A stretch of DNA of 64,000 nucleotides, from NCBI GenBank assembly GCA_037176725.1, contig JAZBRS010000026.1, positions 58,258,501 to 58,322,500 on the forward strand, given 5' to 3'. Shown here in pieces: positions 13,531-25,813 of this stretch (positions within the stretch are counted from its first letter, which is position 1; every line of letters begins with the position of its first letter). Made by a program: the position numbers and the translations under genes. The notes beneath the pieces were generated by a model, which was not told where the DNA came from, did no database searches, and worked only from the letters and a program-made list of their open reading frames with translations. This DNA comes from Posidonia oceanica (lineage: Eukaryota > Streptophyta > Magnoliopsida > Alismatales > Posidoniaceae).

Positions 13531-16235
13531 ACTACAGATACAGCAATGCAATGATTTAAATGCTTAATTAAATGATTAAATGCATGAAGGAGGACCTATG
13601 TGCACTTATGCATAGTTGTTGGACCTAATTGTAAAATGGCTGCAAATACAATGTAGTTGTAAAACTATTTAAATGAAATGCAATGCATGAAGGACTTAAA
13701 TGTAATAAAAACTATACTACAGGATTAAATGCTAGTGCCATGATATTCTAAAAATATGAAATAAATGGAATGCAATGCAAAAATGGACCTAAATGCGATA
13801 AAAATATAATGCAGGACTTAACAGTAAGGAAATAAGGATGCAATGCAAGCAATTACAGGACCTGTATGCAAAATAACTAAAATGCAGGACTTAAACATAA
13901 TGCAATAAAGTTTTAAAAACTATTTAAATGAAATGCAACATAAAAGGGACTTGGATGTAGTAAAAATAAAGGGGAGGATCTAACAGTAAAGAAATAAAAC
14001 AAGATAAACATAGCAGCTGGACCTACTTGCAATAAAAGTAAACTAACAGATTAAAATGCAATGTAATAAAGTTTAAATGAAATTTAAATGAAAGTCTAAC
14101 CTGGACTGGACCTGTATGCAATAAAAATAAATCAACAGATAAAAGGATAATGTAATAAAGTTTAAATGAAATAAAAATCATACCTGGATTGGACCTGCAT
14201 GTAATAGAACAAATCTAAAGGACTAAAAGTTAATGTAATAAGATAAAAGAAAGAAAATTAAATGACATCTAACACTGGAATGGACTTAACTGCAAATAAA
14301 ATGTGTTTTTGGGTTTTTTAGCAATGCAATATGATTTAAACAGAGATTTAAATGAAATCTACATCAGATTGGACTAATGTGCAAATAAAATAAAAGACAG
14401 GATGCAAATGCAATGCAATAAGGTAAAAATTGGAATTAAATAACTTCTGAAATTGATGCAGGACTGAATTGAAAAAAAAATAACATGCTAGACTTAAATG
14501 TATTGTAATAAAGTTAAAAAAATCAAACTTAAATGATATTCAAACGAAATCAGGACTTAAATGTAAACCTAAAAACTGGCTGGACTTTATTTCAATTTCA
14601 AACGAAACTTAAATTAAAACCTTATGAAAACCTAATGCTACAGTAGCATGCGGTGGAGCTACGGAGGTGGTGGCGTTGCAGCGGCGATGCAGGCGGGGCA
14701 CGGGCGGCGTGCGGCTGGCCCGGGCGACGTCCGGCGAAGGTCTGGGCACTATCCAGATGGTCGGAGGCGGAGTGTCGCAATGGGGCAGCGTTTCTGTCGA
14801 CGCGCCGTTGCCGAAGAAGACGACATGCACCGGCGAAGTGGAAACGGCAGAAACGACGATGAAATGGGCATCTAACGGCATGGGAAGGAAGAAGAGCATC
14901 CTACGATTACCATGGTGAGGTTTATTACCTGGAAACGTGGCTGAAGGAGGCTGGCGACGTCAGGTTACAGTGGCTTCGGTTGCTCTGGGTGGTGGCACTG
15001 CTGGACGAGGCGGAGGAGGCTCGACACGATCTAGGCGAGTCGATGGAGGTGCGGGGGAGGTCTGAGGACCGGTGAAATACCCATTCTTCCTCTCTGCAAC
15101 TGGAAACGAAGAAATGGGTGCTCACCGTCCTTTTCTCTCTCTTTCTTTTCTCTGTGGCTCTCACCGGCGACGGCTCTTGCAGGAGGACTTGTGGGTGGCT
15201 CCTGGAGGTGGTGAGTGGTGGTCGAAGGCTGTGGAAGCAAGGGAGAGGGGCGGACGTGCGGTGCAGTTCGAATGAGGAGAGAATTATCATTTTCTCTCTC
15301 CTCTGCTATCCTCTCCTCTCGCCGGTGAAGGTTCTTGCAGGTGGCTTCGTGGGTGGCTCCTGGAGGTGGTGAGTGGTGGTCGAAGGCAAGGGAGAGGAGC
15401 TGGCTGGATGAGGAAGGTGGTCGGCTAGGTTTTCTTCCTTTCTCCATTCTCTCTCTTCTCCTTTTCTTCTCCTCCTCTTCTCTTAAGGTTCCTAGGGTTT
15501 TATACTGGTGGGGAGGTGATGAAGGCCACTCGATCCCATCTGGGCAGAGGGATGGCCGGCCGTGATGGGTGTGTGAGGTGAGGCAATGGGATTAGGTTTC
15601 TTTGGTTTTTTTTTAATGGCACTAGGGTTTGGGTAAATGCATGGGTTTAGGTTTTGGTTTTTTAGTGGAATTAGGGTTTTGGGTTTGAAGGCATGGGTTT
15701 AGGTTTTGTTGGTTTTTTTCTTGAATGGCATTTGGGTTGGGTAAGTGCATGGGTTTAGGTTTTGGTTTTTTAGTGGAATTAGGGTTTTGGGTTTGAATGC
15801 ATGGGTTTAGGTTTTTTTTTGGTTTTTTCCTTGAATGGCATTTGGGTCTTTTTGGTTTGAATGCATGGGTTTAGGGTTTAGGGTTTGCATGGGATGTTGG
15901 TTTAGGGTTTGGATGAGATGGGTTTTGAAAGAAACATGGGTCTAGGGTTTGAAAGGAATGGGTTTAGTGGGGCTTTGGGTTTAACTAGGATTTGAAATGG
16001 GTTTAGGGTTTAGGGTTTGAGAATAAATGGGAAATTAGGGTTTAGTGGGTTTCATAGTTTGTGTTGGATTTAAAGGTTTAAGGGAATAAAAGGGTTTTGA
16101 ATTCAATGGGCTGATGTGGGCCTAATGAAGTTGGGTTATGGGCCTTGAGTTCAATGGGTTTAATTGGGCTTGGTCGTGGGCCAAAGGTGGGCTTAATGGG
16201 CTTAGGGTGTTGGGATTAGGGTTTCAAACTACACT

Positions 16236-16440
16236 ACTTAGCCCATTGGATTTTTACTTCAAGGAGAGCCCACAGGTCGCAGGATCGAAAACCTGTAGGC
16301 AGCACAAAGGTGTGGGAAATAAATCCCATGCTACAAGAAAGTGTGGGAAAATCCCACACAACATGAGGGAAGCGGGTATCGAACCCGTGACCAAAGGGAT
16401 AGTGGAAGGGGCTCCCAACCACTACGGCAACCATGCTGGT
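16236..16440 (-). mobile_element. tRNA-derived SINE candidate
   Basis: Reading leftward from 16440, the minus strand has an A-box-like GGTTGCCGTAGTGGTTGGG followed by a B-box-like GGGTTCGATACCC at the spacing of an internal Pol III promoter. A second, weaker B-box-like segment (TTTTCGATCC) lies near 16285. The body has paired words TGTGGGAAA and AATCCCACAC. I cannot identify the family or a clear 3' tail. It may instead be a diverged tRNA relic. Confidence 0.45.
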
Positions 16441-16502
16441 TAGGGTTTAGGGTTTAGGGTTTAGGGTTTTAGGGTTTTGGGTGTTGGGATTAGGGTTTAG
16501 GG
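16439..16502. repeat. Interstitial telomere-like tract (TTTAGGG)n, left part
   Basis: About five near-perfect copies of the plant telomere repeat lie directly left of the poly(A)-tailed retrocopy. The tract resumes at 18467, so the retrocopy appears to have landed in it. Confidence 0.75.
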
Positions 16503-18466
16503 TTTTTTTTTTTTGCCTTCAATCTATCTTACATGCAATAGATTCAACCGTTTACAGTCATTGCAAAAAAATAAAAAATAAACAAAAATACAGCATTAGG
16601 ACCTATTTACAAATTACAACCGTCATTGCTTGCACAAGGAAAAAAGCATCACTGCACTAGACATCATCCCCACTGTTTCCAGATTGGAGACATACTCAAA
16701 TCCAATTGGTTAGATAATCATGCGGTCGCCTTACCCCCATCAAGAACATACCATAATGTTGCCTTTCCCTGTCGAGAATTGACTGTTGAGCTCTACACCA
16801 TTCATTCCGAATTGAAGTACACAAATAGAAATATGTGTGTATCTCTAACATTGCAACCATTCTAATCGAAAGTTACATAAGAAAACCTACATCAATTAAT
16901 TTACAATATTCCAATTAGATTTTAGCTTAAGCATGAACATCATATGGTACAAAATTACAAGAGAGCCGGAAATGAGAGGATTCCATCCAAAGTTGAACCG
17001 TCCCATGCAACAGGATTACAAAATCCTTCATTCAGCCAAGATGGTCCTCAAGAGCAAAATCCTGCAGGACCTCCTCTTTCAAAATTCTTTTTAAGTGAGC
17101 CAATACTACAGCACAATTGTATCTTCTCCATTTTCCAACCTTCAAAAATCAAGAGTTCCTCTGTACAGCATGCATTGCTCTAAAGTTCAGGTAGTCTCTC
17201 CTTCAGCTAGAGCATTGGGACTTCCACGATTCTGTGAAATTCCTCCACATTCTCGAGCTTCCACATGGCCTTTACTAATGGATGTTACATACTTTTCTGA
17301 AATCTCCTTGTCTGTAGAGTCCACAAATGTTTCACATGTCTTACTAACTAGACCCTCCTCATTCCTACCACCATCCTTGGGTGTTTCATCTACTTCACTA
17401 ACTGAAACCTCCGCATTTCCACAATAAACAGGTGCATTGTCAGTATTTGCAACTACAATGTCCGATTCAGCACCATATGAAAGTGTACACTCACTTCCAC
17501 CACCTGGAAGCTATGTGACACCAATATCCAGTGAAACTGGATTCTCTTTAGCTTTTGAAACATCCATGTTGCCACTACATGTAGAAGTTTCACTGTTTTT
17601 CAAATCCAGGACATCTGCATTGTTGAAATCTTGATGTGATGCATCACTTTCGATTTGATGCACCACAAGGCAATCAGTTCTTGGATCTTCTTCTGTATAA
17701 CCAAGCATATCACCACTAGCCTTGATGGCTTGATCTTGCTCCATTCCCAGAACCTCCAAGTGTGTTGTCTCCTTCGCGACCTTGGACCTCCAGATCACAG
17801 ATATCTGCACATGCAGGATCTTTTGTGCTGTTTGAAACTTCCTCAAACATACTATCTGCAGATGCTTTAGGAGATTTGTAATCAAGAACCTTCAAGTTAG
17901 CACCTTCCAAAGGCAATTTGTCTTTTTCAGCAACAGGAGCATCAGCTTTGCAGATATCAACAAGCTCAAGGTCCTTTTCACTCAGGATTTCAACACTATT
18001 ACTGTCAATGGGTCTGTCAACTACTACATTCTCAGTAAGCTCTGAATTGAGAGGGTTCACGGATTTTTCACATTTAACCAACATACCACAAACACGTATG
18101 CCAACTGGATCTTCTGAATCCCCAAAACCAACCAAACTATTACTAACCATGAGTGTTTCATCTGGTTTGATATCCAGAATGTCTAAAGTCCCATCAGCTG
18201 CAAGTGTATCATCTTTTTTGCAACCTTGAGCTTCCATATCACAAGCATTTGCATCCAAGCAACTTTCATCTGAGGATGCTTCATGTGGTTTGCTATCTAA
18301 AACCTTCAAGTTGACAACATCTAGAGGTAATATGTCTTTTTCAGTAACTGGAACCTCTGGATCACAGATTTTCATGGGCTCAAGAGTGTCCTTGGCCTAA
18401 ACTTCAATGCTACCACTAGCCATAGGTCTTTCATCTACTATGGTGCCTGTAACCTCCAACTTGAGG
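16503..18466 (-). pseudogene. Processed retrocopy of a host mRNA (5'-truncated, unknown gene)
   Basis: The plus strand starts with 12 T's (16503-16514), that is a poly(A) tail on the minus strand. It is preceded in sense direction by about 670 bp of A/T-rich 3' UTR and a coding region ending in TGA at 17187-17189. The frame codes for an acidic Ser/Asp/Glu-rich protein with at least two copies of an internal repeat containing LPL..NLKVLD and DNTL/DDTL. Visible lesions are a TAG near 18398, a frameshift near 17750 and a TAG at about 17511, after which the frame stays open for roughly 105 codons. No intron is apparent. The sequence lies inside the D LTR between two TTTAGGG tracts. I do not recognise the protein. 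Confidence 0.72.
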
Positions 18467-18560
18467 CTTTAGGGTTTGAGGTTTAGGGTTTAGGGTTTAG
18501 GGTTTAGGATTTTGGGTTTTGGGTTTTGGGTGTTGGGTTTTAGGTTTTGGGATTTGGGAT
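18467..18560. repeat. Interstitial telomere-like tract (TTTAGGG)n, right part
   Basis: Several TTTAGGG copies decay into TTTTGGG-type words toward the LTR end. It flanks the retrocopy and shares the word TTTAGGGTTT with the left tract, which could be the target duplication. Confidence 0.7.
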
Positions 18561-18630
18561 GGTTGTGGTTTGGGGTTTGAGTCCACCAGAGAAGTGCCAT
18601 TAATGCAGGAGTCAAAATGGGGTGTCTACA

Positions 18631-19608
18631 CTATCCAGGTCTCCCTGGTTGAATGGTCTTTCATTCTAACCAAAGTTATCTTAGATCAGGCCTCAGATCT
18701 TCAAGATAAGTCCATCTGAATCATTCGTTGCCTGTCACTTGCACTGCATGCATTGTTTTCGCGCCTTGTTTTCTCGTGCATGTAGATTAGGGTTTTCCAC
18801 CCCTGTTTTCTTCCCCTTTGCTTGTTTTACACCTGCATTGCATGATTTTACTTGACTTTTCTGCCCTTGTCTCCTTTTCCCCTTTGCATGTCGAACTTGC
18901 ATTGCGTGGTTTTACCAGCATTTTATTTTATCGCCTGCATTTACATTAGGGCAGTGATGCTTACTATCTGGAGTTCTCACGAACCAGAGTTCGCCCGGTT
19001 CGGAACACTGACAGCGCTGCTGAGCACATTGGTTGCACGTTTACTTTCCTAGTGCATCACATCACTTAGAGCATACATTTGGGCAAGTAATCACAACACA
19101 CATGGCATTTAGGCATTCAGACACACTTTTTAGCAATCATAGCATGGCATTAGCATTCCTCATCCCTTGGACGTGCAGTTAAAGGCAATCACTTGTCGAA
19201 TTCCTGCAAATGCGAGCATTTAGCCAAGAATGATTGATTCCTCGGGCATGTCGAGGGTGCCTAACACCTTCTCTGCACGTAACTAGAGCCCTTACCCTTT
19301 CTCTAGCCTGCAGTGACCATTTTGCCCTCGTCCTTGGCACGAGTCATCCTTTTTGCATAGCATTGCATTCATTTACTTGTTTTCTATACTTTCCCTTGGT
19401 TTTCCTCGTCTTCCTGATAATAGACTAGGTGGTGACTCCCTTTTGTCTTATCTTTATTTTATTCGTGTTTTCCCGATGTTTTCGAGTTGAGTTTCTCCTT
19501 GGATTCACTGCTGACTGCGGCTTCCCTCCCTTTCTCAAGGCACGATCGCATCGCGAGCTATGACAGTGTTGTGAGGCCCGCCGTGGGCCCAAGCGGCGGA
19601 TGGTCACA
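18631..19608 (+). repeat. Element E: LTR fragment of the D family in opposite orientation
   Basis: The reverse complement of this stretch matches the left part of the D LTR. It ends GGTCACA at 19608, the mirror of TGTGACC at 11895, and contains the conserved GGGTGCCTAACACC hairpin near 19255. No PBS follows 19608, so it is either a 3' LTR or a solo LTR, with host or other DNA beyond. Its left part is interrupted by D at 18630/18631 and lies outside the window. Confidence 0.7.
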
Positions 19609-19812
19609 CTTACGTAACACAAGGAAGCCGTTGGACGACATCCTGTCGTTGATCCAATGAGCCTACTACCCACATCATCATCATCTCCCCAGGCGCCTTG
19701 TCCGCCCATTGATAAGTGGCGATCACAATAAGTTGACAACGTTGTGGAAGCGTCGTCATCTTCATCTACACACCCTCAAAATCCACAACCACCACACATG
19801 CACATGCCATGT
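19609..19812. other. Unassigned 204-bp segment between E and A
   Basis: This short stretch lies between the end of the E LTR and the start of the A LTR. It has no reading frame of note and no similarity to the LTRs that I can see. It may be original host sequence or part of another element. Confidence 0.4.
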
Positions 19813-22800
19813 TGTAGTAATCCCAATCAGAATCAGGCTTACTATTGGCGGCGATGTCCGAGGAGGAGGGCTCAACTCGAAAATACTTAAAATAGAGGAG
19901 AAAAGGTAAGAAAAGAAGAAGATAAGACAATTCAGAGTCGCCACCGTGTCCATTATCAGGGGACAAGGAAAACCAGGGAAATGCGTGGATTAACACGCAA
20001 AACCAAGCAAGAAATGCAAAGCAAAGCTATGCAAAGGGAAACAAATGCAAATACATGCAAATGAGATGACTCATGCCTAGGATAAGGGCAATATGGTCAT
20101 TACGGGTCAAAAGACTGGGCAAGGACTCCTGTTACGTGCGGGGAAGGTGTTAGGCACCCTCGACACACCCGAGAATCGGTCTTTCTAGGCTTACGCTCGC
20201 ATACGCAGGGAAATGCAGATTTGAATGCCTAAATGCCAATGAATGCCTGAATGAATGCTCATAGGTGTGCTCTAAGTGGTGGGATGCAATGCAAGGAAAG
20301 TAAACGTGCAGTCTAAGTGCTCAGCAGCGCTGTCTGTGTTCCGAACCGGGCGAAACCTGGCTCGTGAGAACTCCAGGCAGTAAGCATCACTGCCCTATAT
20401 GCAAATGCAAGCGGAAAAGCAAAATATCGGTAAAACCAAGCAAATGCAGGCAACATGCAAGAGAAAACGACGTAAAGCACGTGAAATAAAGCAAGAAACG
20501 AGAGCGGCACGCAAAATGGTGCAAGAAAACAAGATCGGCATGCAAAACAGTGCCAGAAACAAAGCAGGCAAGCGAAACGGTGCCAAAAGCGAAGTGGGCA
20601 CGCAAAACGGTGCCAAAGACAGAGCGAGCACGCAAAACGGTACCAAAAACAAAGCGGGCACGCGAAACGGTGCCAAAAACGAAGCGGGCATGCAAAACGG
20701 TGCCAAAGACAAAGCGGGCACGCAAAACGGTGCCAAAAGCAAAGCAGGCAGGCAAAACGGTGCCAAAGCGAAGCGGACACGCAAAACAGTGCCAAAGACA
20801 AAGCGGGCACGCAAAACGGTGCCAAAAACAAAGCGGGCACGCGAAATGGTGCCAAAAGCGAAGCGAGCACGCAAAACGGTGCCAAAGACAAAGTGGGCAC
20901 GCAAAACGGTGCCAAAAGCAAAGCGGGCATGCAAAACGGTGTCAAAAGCAAAGCAGGCACGCAAAACGGTGCCAAAAGCAAAGCAAGCATGCAAAACGGT
21001 GCCAAAGACGACGGAATAAAACCTCGGCAAAACCATGCAGATGCAAATGCAAAGAGAGAGGACAAGAGAAGCGAAAGGGGAGGCAAACAGTGTGTGTGTG
21101 AGAACAGACACTGTTTAAGGGCTACACAGAGTAGGTGTGAAGACCTACAATGGGGAAAATGAGCAAGTGGAGGGATTACCACCGCTTTGTGACTGTTTTC
21201 CACTAAACCGCCCCACGATGTGTCTCGCATGCTGCCCAAAGCTCGCGGTGCGATCGGATCGTGGAGAAGGGGGAAGAAAGTCACAATAAGTGGTGAATCC
21301 AAGGGAAACGCAACACAAAACACTTGGGAATATGCAAAAAGGGGAACGGAATTGATAGATAAGAAGAGGAAGTCCTATTCTACATGATCGAGGAAACAAA
21401 AAGCGAAAACGATGCATGCAATGCAAATGGTATGCAAATGAATGCTGTGCAAGGGTTCAGGAGGACGTACCTGGGAAATCTGAGGCCTGATCTGAGATCT
21501 GCTTGGTCCATGCTGAAGAGCGCTCCGTCGGGGTCATCCGGGTAGCTTATTTGAGAAGATCCAACGGCCATATTGGAAGATATCCCAGCTTCAAGGCAGA
21601 AGGGCCAGAATAGGGGAGAAGAATAGATCTAAGTGTACAGGAGGTCCTAGGGGTGTGCAAAACAGGTCCTCCCATGTAAATGGGAGCTAGGAGTGTTTAA
21701 GTGTGTGCAAAGGATGCAAAATGCAAGAATGCTAGAGTGCAATGCATGCAGAATGCAAGAAAAGACTTAGGGGTGATTTTTCAGAAAAAATGGGGACTTA
21801 AATGCAATTTTTGAAAGGATGGGGGTCTAAATGCAAAGGTTTTGAAAAGTTTGGGGCTTTTATGCAAGGATTTTGAAAAAGGAGGGTCTGCATGCAATTT
21901 TACAAAAGACAGGGTTTAAAATGCAATTTTCCAAGATGAGCATGCATCAGGACAGGTTTTGAAACCATGTGGCAGTTTAGAATGCAATTTTGAAATCATT
22001 AGGGTCCAAAATGCAATTTTTCCAGCAAAACAGGGATCTAGTGGGTCTGGGAATGCAGATGGGGGACCTATATGCAATTTTCCAAACATGTGGGGGCTAA
22101 AATGCAATTTTAGAAGCAAAATATGCACTTAAATGATTTTTATAAGCATGCAGAGGACCTATGTGCAATTTTCAAATTATGCAGGGTCAAAAATGCAATG
22201 TTATAAGCAAAATATGCATTTAAATGGCTACTGTGCATTGAGGAAGGACCTATATGCAAAAATCAAAAAACATGGGGGAAATAATGCAATGCAGCAAGCA
22301 AAAATTGAAAAATAAAAGCTAAGTTAACAGGATAGAGGATTAAATGGCAATTACAGAAAACAATAAGGACCTAAAATGCAATTTTACATGGCAAACTTAG
22401 TGCATTAAATCAAATTAAACAGCTGCAGGACTAAAATGCAATAATTAAAAGCTGGAGGGCCAAAATCAAATTTATTACTGAAGGAAAGCACAGTAAAAGG
22501 GACTGATATGCAAATAAATAGAACTACATATTTTTCATGCAATTTTATATGGTTTTAATTCAGAAATAAACAGATTTAATCAAATAAAGGACCTGAACGC
22601 AAATAAACAAGGACTGAGAGTAAAAATGCAATATGTGGTAAAATATCATAGATAGCAAAAAATAAAGGCACAGTAACAACAGATCGTCGACCACTGTAGC
22701 AATTGCTACCAGTGGCCAACAGAGGGAGCAAAGGGGGTGCTGGTGCGGCGTAGACCAGCGGGCGGGCTTCACCAGAGCTCGACGGAGACCGGAGCAGCAT

Positions 22801-25799
22801 CGGCGAGCAGCGACGCTGCCTAGAGCAGGCCGGAAGAGATGCCGGAGGTCTGCAGACCTGCTCGGGGGCAGGCCGGCCGATCAGCGCAGCGTCGGCGAGT
22901 TCTAACGGTAGGGACATACTCCTAGGGTCCGTGCGGAGCTGGGGCGCTGGTTGGAGCGACGTTCTGCAGACCGGAGCGGCGGGACGAGCTCGAAGCTCGT
23001 CGGAGAAGACAGAGCTGACCCGGCGTTGACTCGGCGCAGGAGAGAGAGAAATCCCAGGCTGAGGGGCGGAAAAGCAAGAGAAGAGGGAGACTAACCTAGG
23101 GATGAAGAGAGTTACCTGTTTCCGTGGCTGGAGCGTCCTCCCGACGTCGGCTGATCCAGAGGTCGACGGTGAGCTCGGTCTGGCTGCTGCGGGTGTCGTC
23201 TGCTGCTCGCGAGGATCGGAGTCGCTTCCACGGAGCCCTCCGATGCTTCCCAGATGCTTGGCCGCGAGCTTTGAAGACCGGTGGATGGATTTGAAATTTT
23301 TGGGTGCACAGAGACAGCCGAAGGCCGGGGGAGGTGTCCACTGCTCCTCGGGCCGGATGGGAGCTGCCGGTGAACTTCTGGGGGCTGGGTGAATGTCTCT
23401 GGATGGTTAGCTTAGGTCGTGGTGGACTGTAGGTGAGGTTTGCAGATGGGGTGACTTTCTGGCAGAGAGAGGTCACAGGTGTTTGTAGTGCTGGTCTTGG
23501 CCTGTAAGGGGGGAGAAGGCTGGGGTTCAGGTGGCCTGAGATGGTGGTGTTCTAGTGAGGAAGTGGGAGAAGTTTGGATGGATTTGGGGCTCAGTAGAGG
23601 TGGCAATTTTGGAAGAAGTGGCGTTGGGTTGCTGCTGAGAATTTTGGGTGTTCGGGGGCGGTTTCTGGAGTGGAAAGGCTGAGGGATGGAAGGGAAGGAA
23701 TGCTGGGATTCTGGGTGGATTTGGGGGATGAATTGGAGGAAGTTTGAGGGCTGATGGAGGCTCTGATGTGGTCGGGAAAGAAGAGGGGGAAGAGCTGGTT
23801 CTTGCAGTGGAAGGAGGAAGGGATTTGGGTGCTGGGAATTCTCTGGATTCCTTTTGCTCTCTCTCGGACGACCAAAAAACGTGGAAGGAGGAGAGGACCG
23901 GAGGTTTTTAAGCAGAGGAGGAAGCTGCTGGGCGCGCTGTGGATTTTGAAATCCCACCGGCGCCAAACACTGCAGCTGATGGAGAGGTGGTCGGCGAGAA
24001 GACGGGCAGTAAATGCCCACCGGAAATGGCGCTGAGAGACGAGAGAGGAGAAGCGAGCTATAGGCCGATTGGACGGAGAGGGAAGAAGTTGAATTTGAAA
24101 GAAGAGGAGGGAGTTCGTTCGCGGGAGGAGGAACTGAAGAAGGAAGAAGAAGCAGAAAGGAAGAAGGGGGGTGGAAGGCGCGGGCCGGGCCGCGAGCCGA
24201 AAAAGAAAAAAGAAAGAAAAGAAAGAAGGTGGAACGGGCCGGACTGGGCCTAGCAGGAGAAAAAGAAAAAGAAATAAGAAGAAAGGGAGAAATAAATTAG
24301 ATAAAAATAAAATAAAAATAGATAAAAATATTAGAATGATTGTGTTTTAAGTTAGGACCTTGATTAAGTTTTTTAATGATCGTTTTTGGTTAGTTAATTA
24401 GGTTTAGAGGGATTTTGGATTTGATTAGGGTTTTAAGGGTTTTCTTTGTTTTTGATTTGTTTTTTATTTTGATTAAATGTTTGTTAAGCCTTTTAAGTTG
24501 TTTTTTAATTATGTTTTTCTTGTTAAGTACTTGGGATGTTAATTAGGATTTTTTAAAGTTTGTTTTTAGATTAATTAGAGTGAGTTTTGGCTTTTGATTT
24601 TAGTCTTTTAGGATTTTTCTTAAGTCTTCATTAAATTATATTTTTTGATCTTTTGTTTGTTAAGTTCTCTTGATGTTTTTTAGTTAAGTTTCTCTTATTT
24701 AATTAAGTGTTTTTAAGTCTTTAGTTGTTTCTCTCTTTTTTTTTTAGTTAAGTTTTTAAATTGCTCCTCTTAGATTTGTTAAGTTAAGTTTTTCATTAAT
24801 TATTTGTCTTAGTGTCTTTAATTGTTTTACTTCTTCTTAGGGTTTGCTTTTGATTATTTTTGATAGGGTCTTCACTTTTGGTCGGTTTTGATTGCATTTT
24901 AATTTTTTCCTTGATTTTACAGCATTTTCTTTTGGTTTGTTTTGCATTTTTTAGCTTGCATTCTTGGTTTTCCATTTTAGCTAAATTTAGTTCGGTTTAG
25001 GTTTTTTTAATTGTTTGCTTAATATTTTTAATTATTTTTCTTAGGGTTTCGGTTTGTTTTTATTTTGTTTTAGAGTTTTAGAGGTTTTTATGGATTTTTT
25101 AAGGACTTAGCAAAAGAAAGAAAAAGAAAAGGAGAAGGAAGAAGAAAAGGGAAAAAAGGAGGAATAAAAGGGAAAGAGAGGAGTTGAAAGAAAATAATTT
25201 TTTGAAGGTCAAGGAAAATGCTAAAAATAAGATAAAAATAGGAATAAGATTGAGAAGAGATAGATGCACAAGGGGGGCCCACAGCCAGGCAAGAAAAAAG
25301 GAGAGAAGGGGATGAAAAGAAGGAGGATAATCAGGAGAGAGAGAGGAGAGAGAAAAGAACAATCCAAGAGAGAGAAAAGGATAATTTGGGTAAATGGAGG
25401 GTTTAAAGGTTTTGAAAAGGGGTGAAAATTGGGGAATGTGTAGCCTAGGGTCTCTAGTGTTGGTTCTAGGCTTTGGTTTAGTTTTGAGAAAGTTTTGGAA
25501 GGGTTTTGAGGTGAAGAAAAAGGGTAGTTTTACCTAGATTTTCTAGGGTTTTTTGGGAATGGTTTCGGGTTGAAAATTTCTAAGTGTTTGGGTAGGTTTG
25601 CTAAGTAGGGGGTGATGGGTTTTCCTATGGTTTTTGGGTAAGTTTTGGATTTGGAAAATAGGTGTAGACTTAGGTCAAGTTTAGGCTTGATTTGAAGAGA
25701 AAGATGAAAAAAGGTTGTAGTAGTTTTGACCTAGGTTTAGATCCAGAAGTCACCAGAAGGTCCCAATTGGTTCAAGCCTGTCAAAATGGGGTGTCAACA
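19813..25799 (-). repeat. 3' LTR of element A (5987 bp)
   Basis: The LTR starts TGTAGTAATCCC and ends GGGGTGTCAACA on the plus strand, so in sense it runs TGTTGAC...TACA. It has the same block order as the C LTRs: a U5-like block with CAGAGTCGCCAC (19933-19944), the conserved hairpin (about 20141-20159), 30-bp tandem repeats, degenerate ATGCAATTTT repeats (21770-22560), a GC-rich island (22680-24250), a T-rich tract (24300-25080) and a purine-rich stretch. A PPT follows at 25800. Reading frames seen within it are by-products of repeats and base composition. Confidence 0.85.
20515..21010. repeat. 30-bp tandem repeats in the A LTR
   Basis: About 16 copies of a 30-bp unit containing GGGCACGCAAAACGGTGCC are present. 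Each unit has a short inverted repeat GGCAC/GTGCC around GCAAAACG. Because 30 is a multiple of three, long spurious open frames appear on both strands. Confidence 0.85.
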
Positions 25800-25813
25800 G
25801 ATGCCCCTCCCTG
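25800..25813 (-). promoter_or_regulatory. Polypurine tract of element A
   Basis: The minus strand reads CAGGGAGGGGCATC directly before the LTR start TGTTGACACC. It is the expected primer for plus-strand DNA synthesis. The same tract occurs at 37355 and 61495. Confidence 0.75.

Larger units (their letters stand above)
1..18630 (-). mobile_element. Element D: decayed Tat/Ogre-type LTR retrotransposon, 3' part outside the window
   Basis: The element reads on the minus strand. From right to left it shows a 5' LTR (11895-18630), a tRNA-Arg type PBS (11871-11888), a leader, a gag-pol pseudogene (1943-10706), a spacer and the start of an extra ORF (510 downward). Its 3' region and 3' LTR lie before position 1. 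The gene order and proteins match element C, but gag-pol is broken by many stops and at least one frameshift. The LTR begins (plus strand) TGTGACC and ends TGTCTACA, so it belongs to a different LTR subfamily from A, B and C. The bases CTATC right of 18630 are the expected target duplication, but the partner copy is off the window. Confidence 0.85.
11895..18630 (-). repeat. 5' LTR of element D (6.7 kb, with secondary insertions)
   Basis: On the plus strand it runs from TGTGACC (next to the PBS) to GGGGTGTCTACA. The first 400 bp are related to the other LTRs and include the conserved GGTGTTAGGCACC hairpin near 12230. Then follow tandem repeats (12780-13530), A-rich degenerate repeats built on ATGCAATAAA words (13530-14640), a GC-rich island (14640-15560), a T/G-rich tract of degenerate TTTAGGG-like words (15560-16230), a SINE candidate, and a retrocopied mRNA flanked by TTTAGGG repeats. 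About 2.2 kb of the LTR is therefore inserted material. No TATA box can be assigned with confidence. Confidence 0.78.

Noticed and set aside
14609..15565. Several 60-138 codon frames in the D LTR GC-rich island
   Set aside because: Frames on both strands overlap, lack recognisable domains, and lie at the position of GC-rich islands in other LTRs.
16439..18560. A chromosome end, because of TTTAGGG repeats
   Set aside because: Only a few copies, interrupted and inside an LTR with retrotransposon DNA on both sides; it is interstitial.
20313..21323. Long minus- and plus-strand reading frames (up to 336 codons) in the A LTR
   Set aside because: They arise from 30-bp tandem repeats, which keep all frames open; the products are simple repeats such as HAKRCQ and show no domain.
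23096..24253. Frames of up to 202 codons in the A LTR island
   Set aside because: Composition-driven (Pro/Ser-rich on one strand, Gly/Lys/Glu-rich on the other); not conserved as protein in the B or C LTRs.
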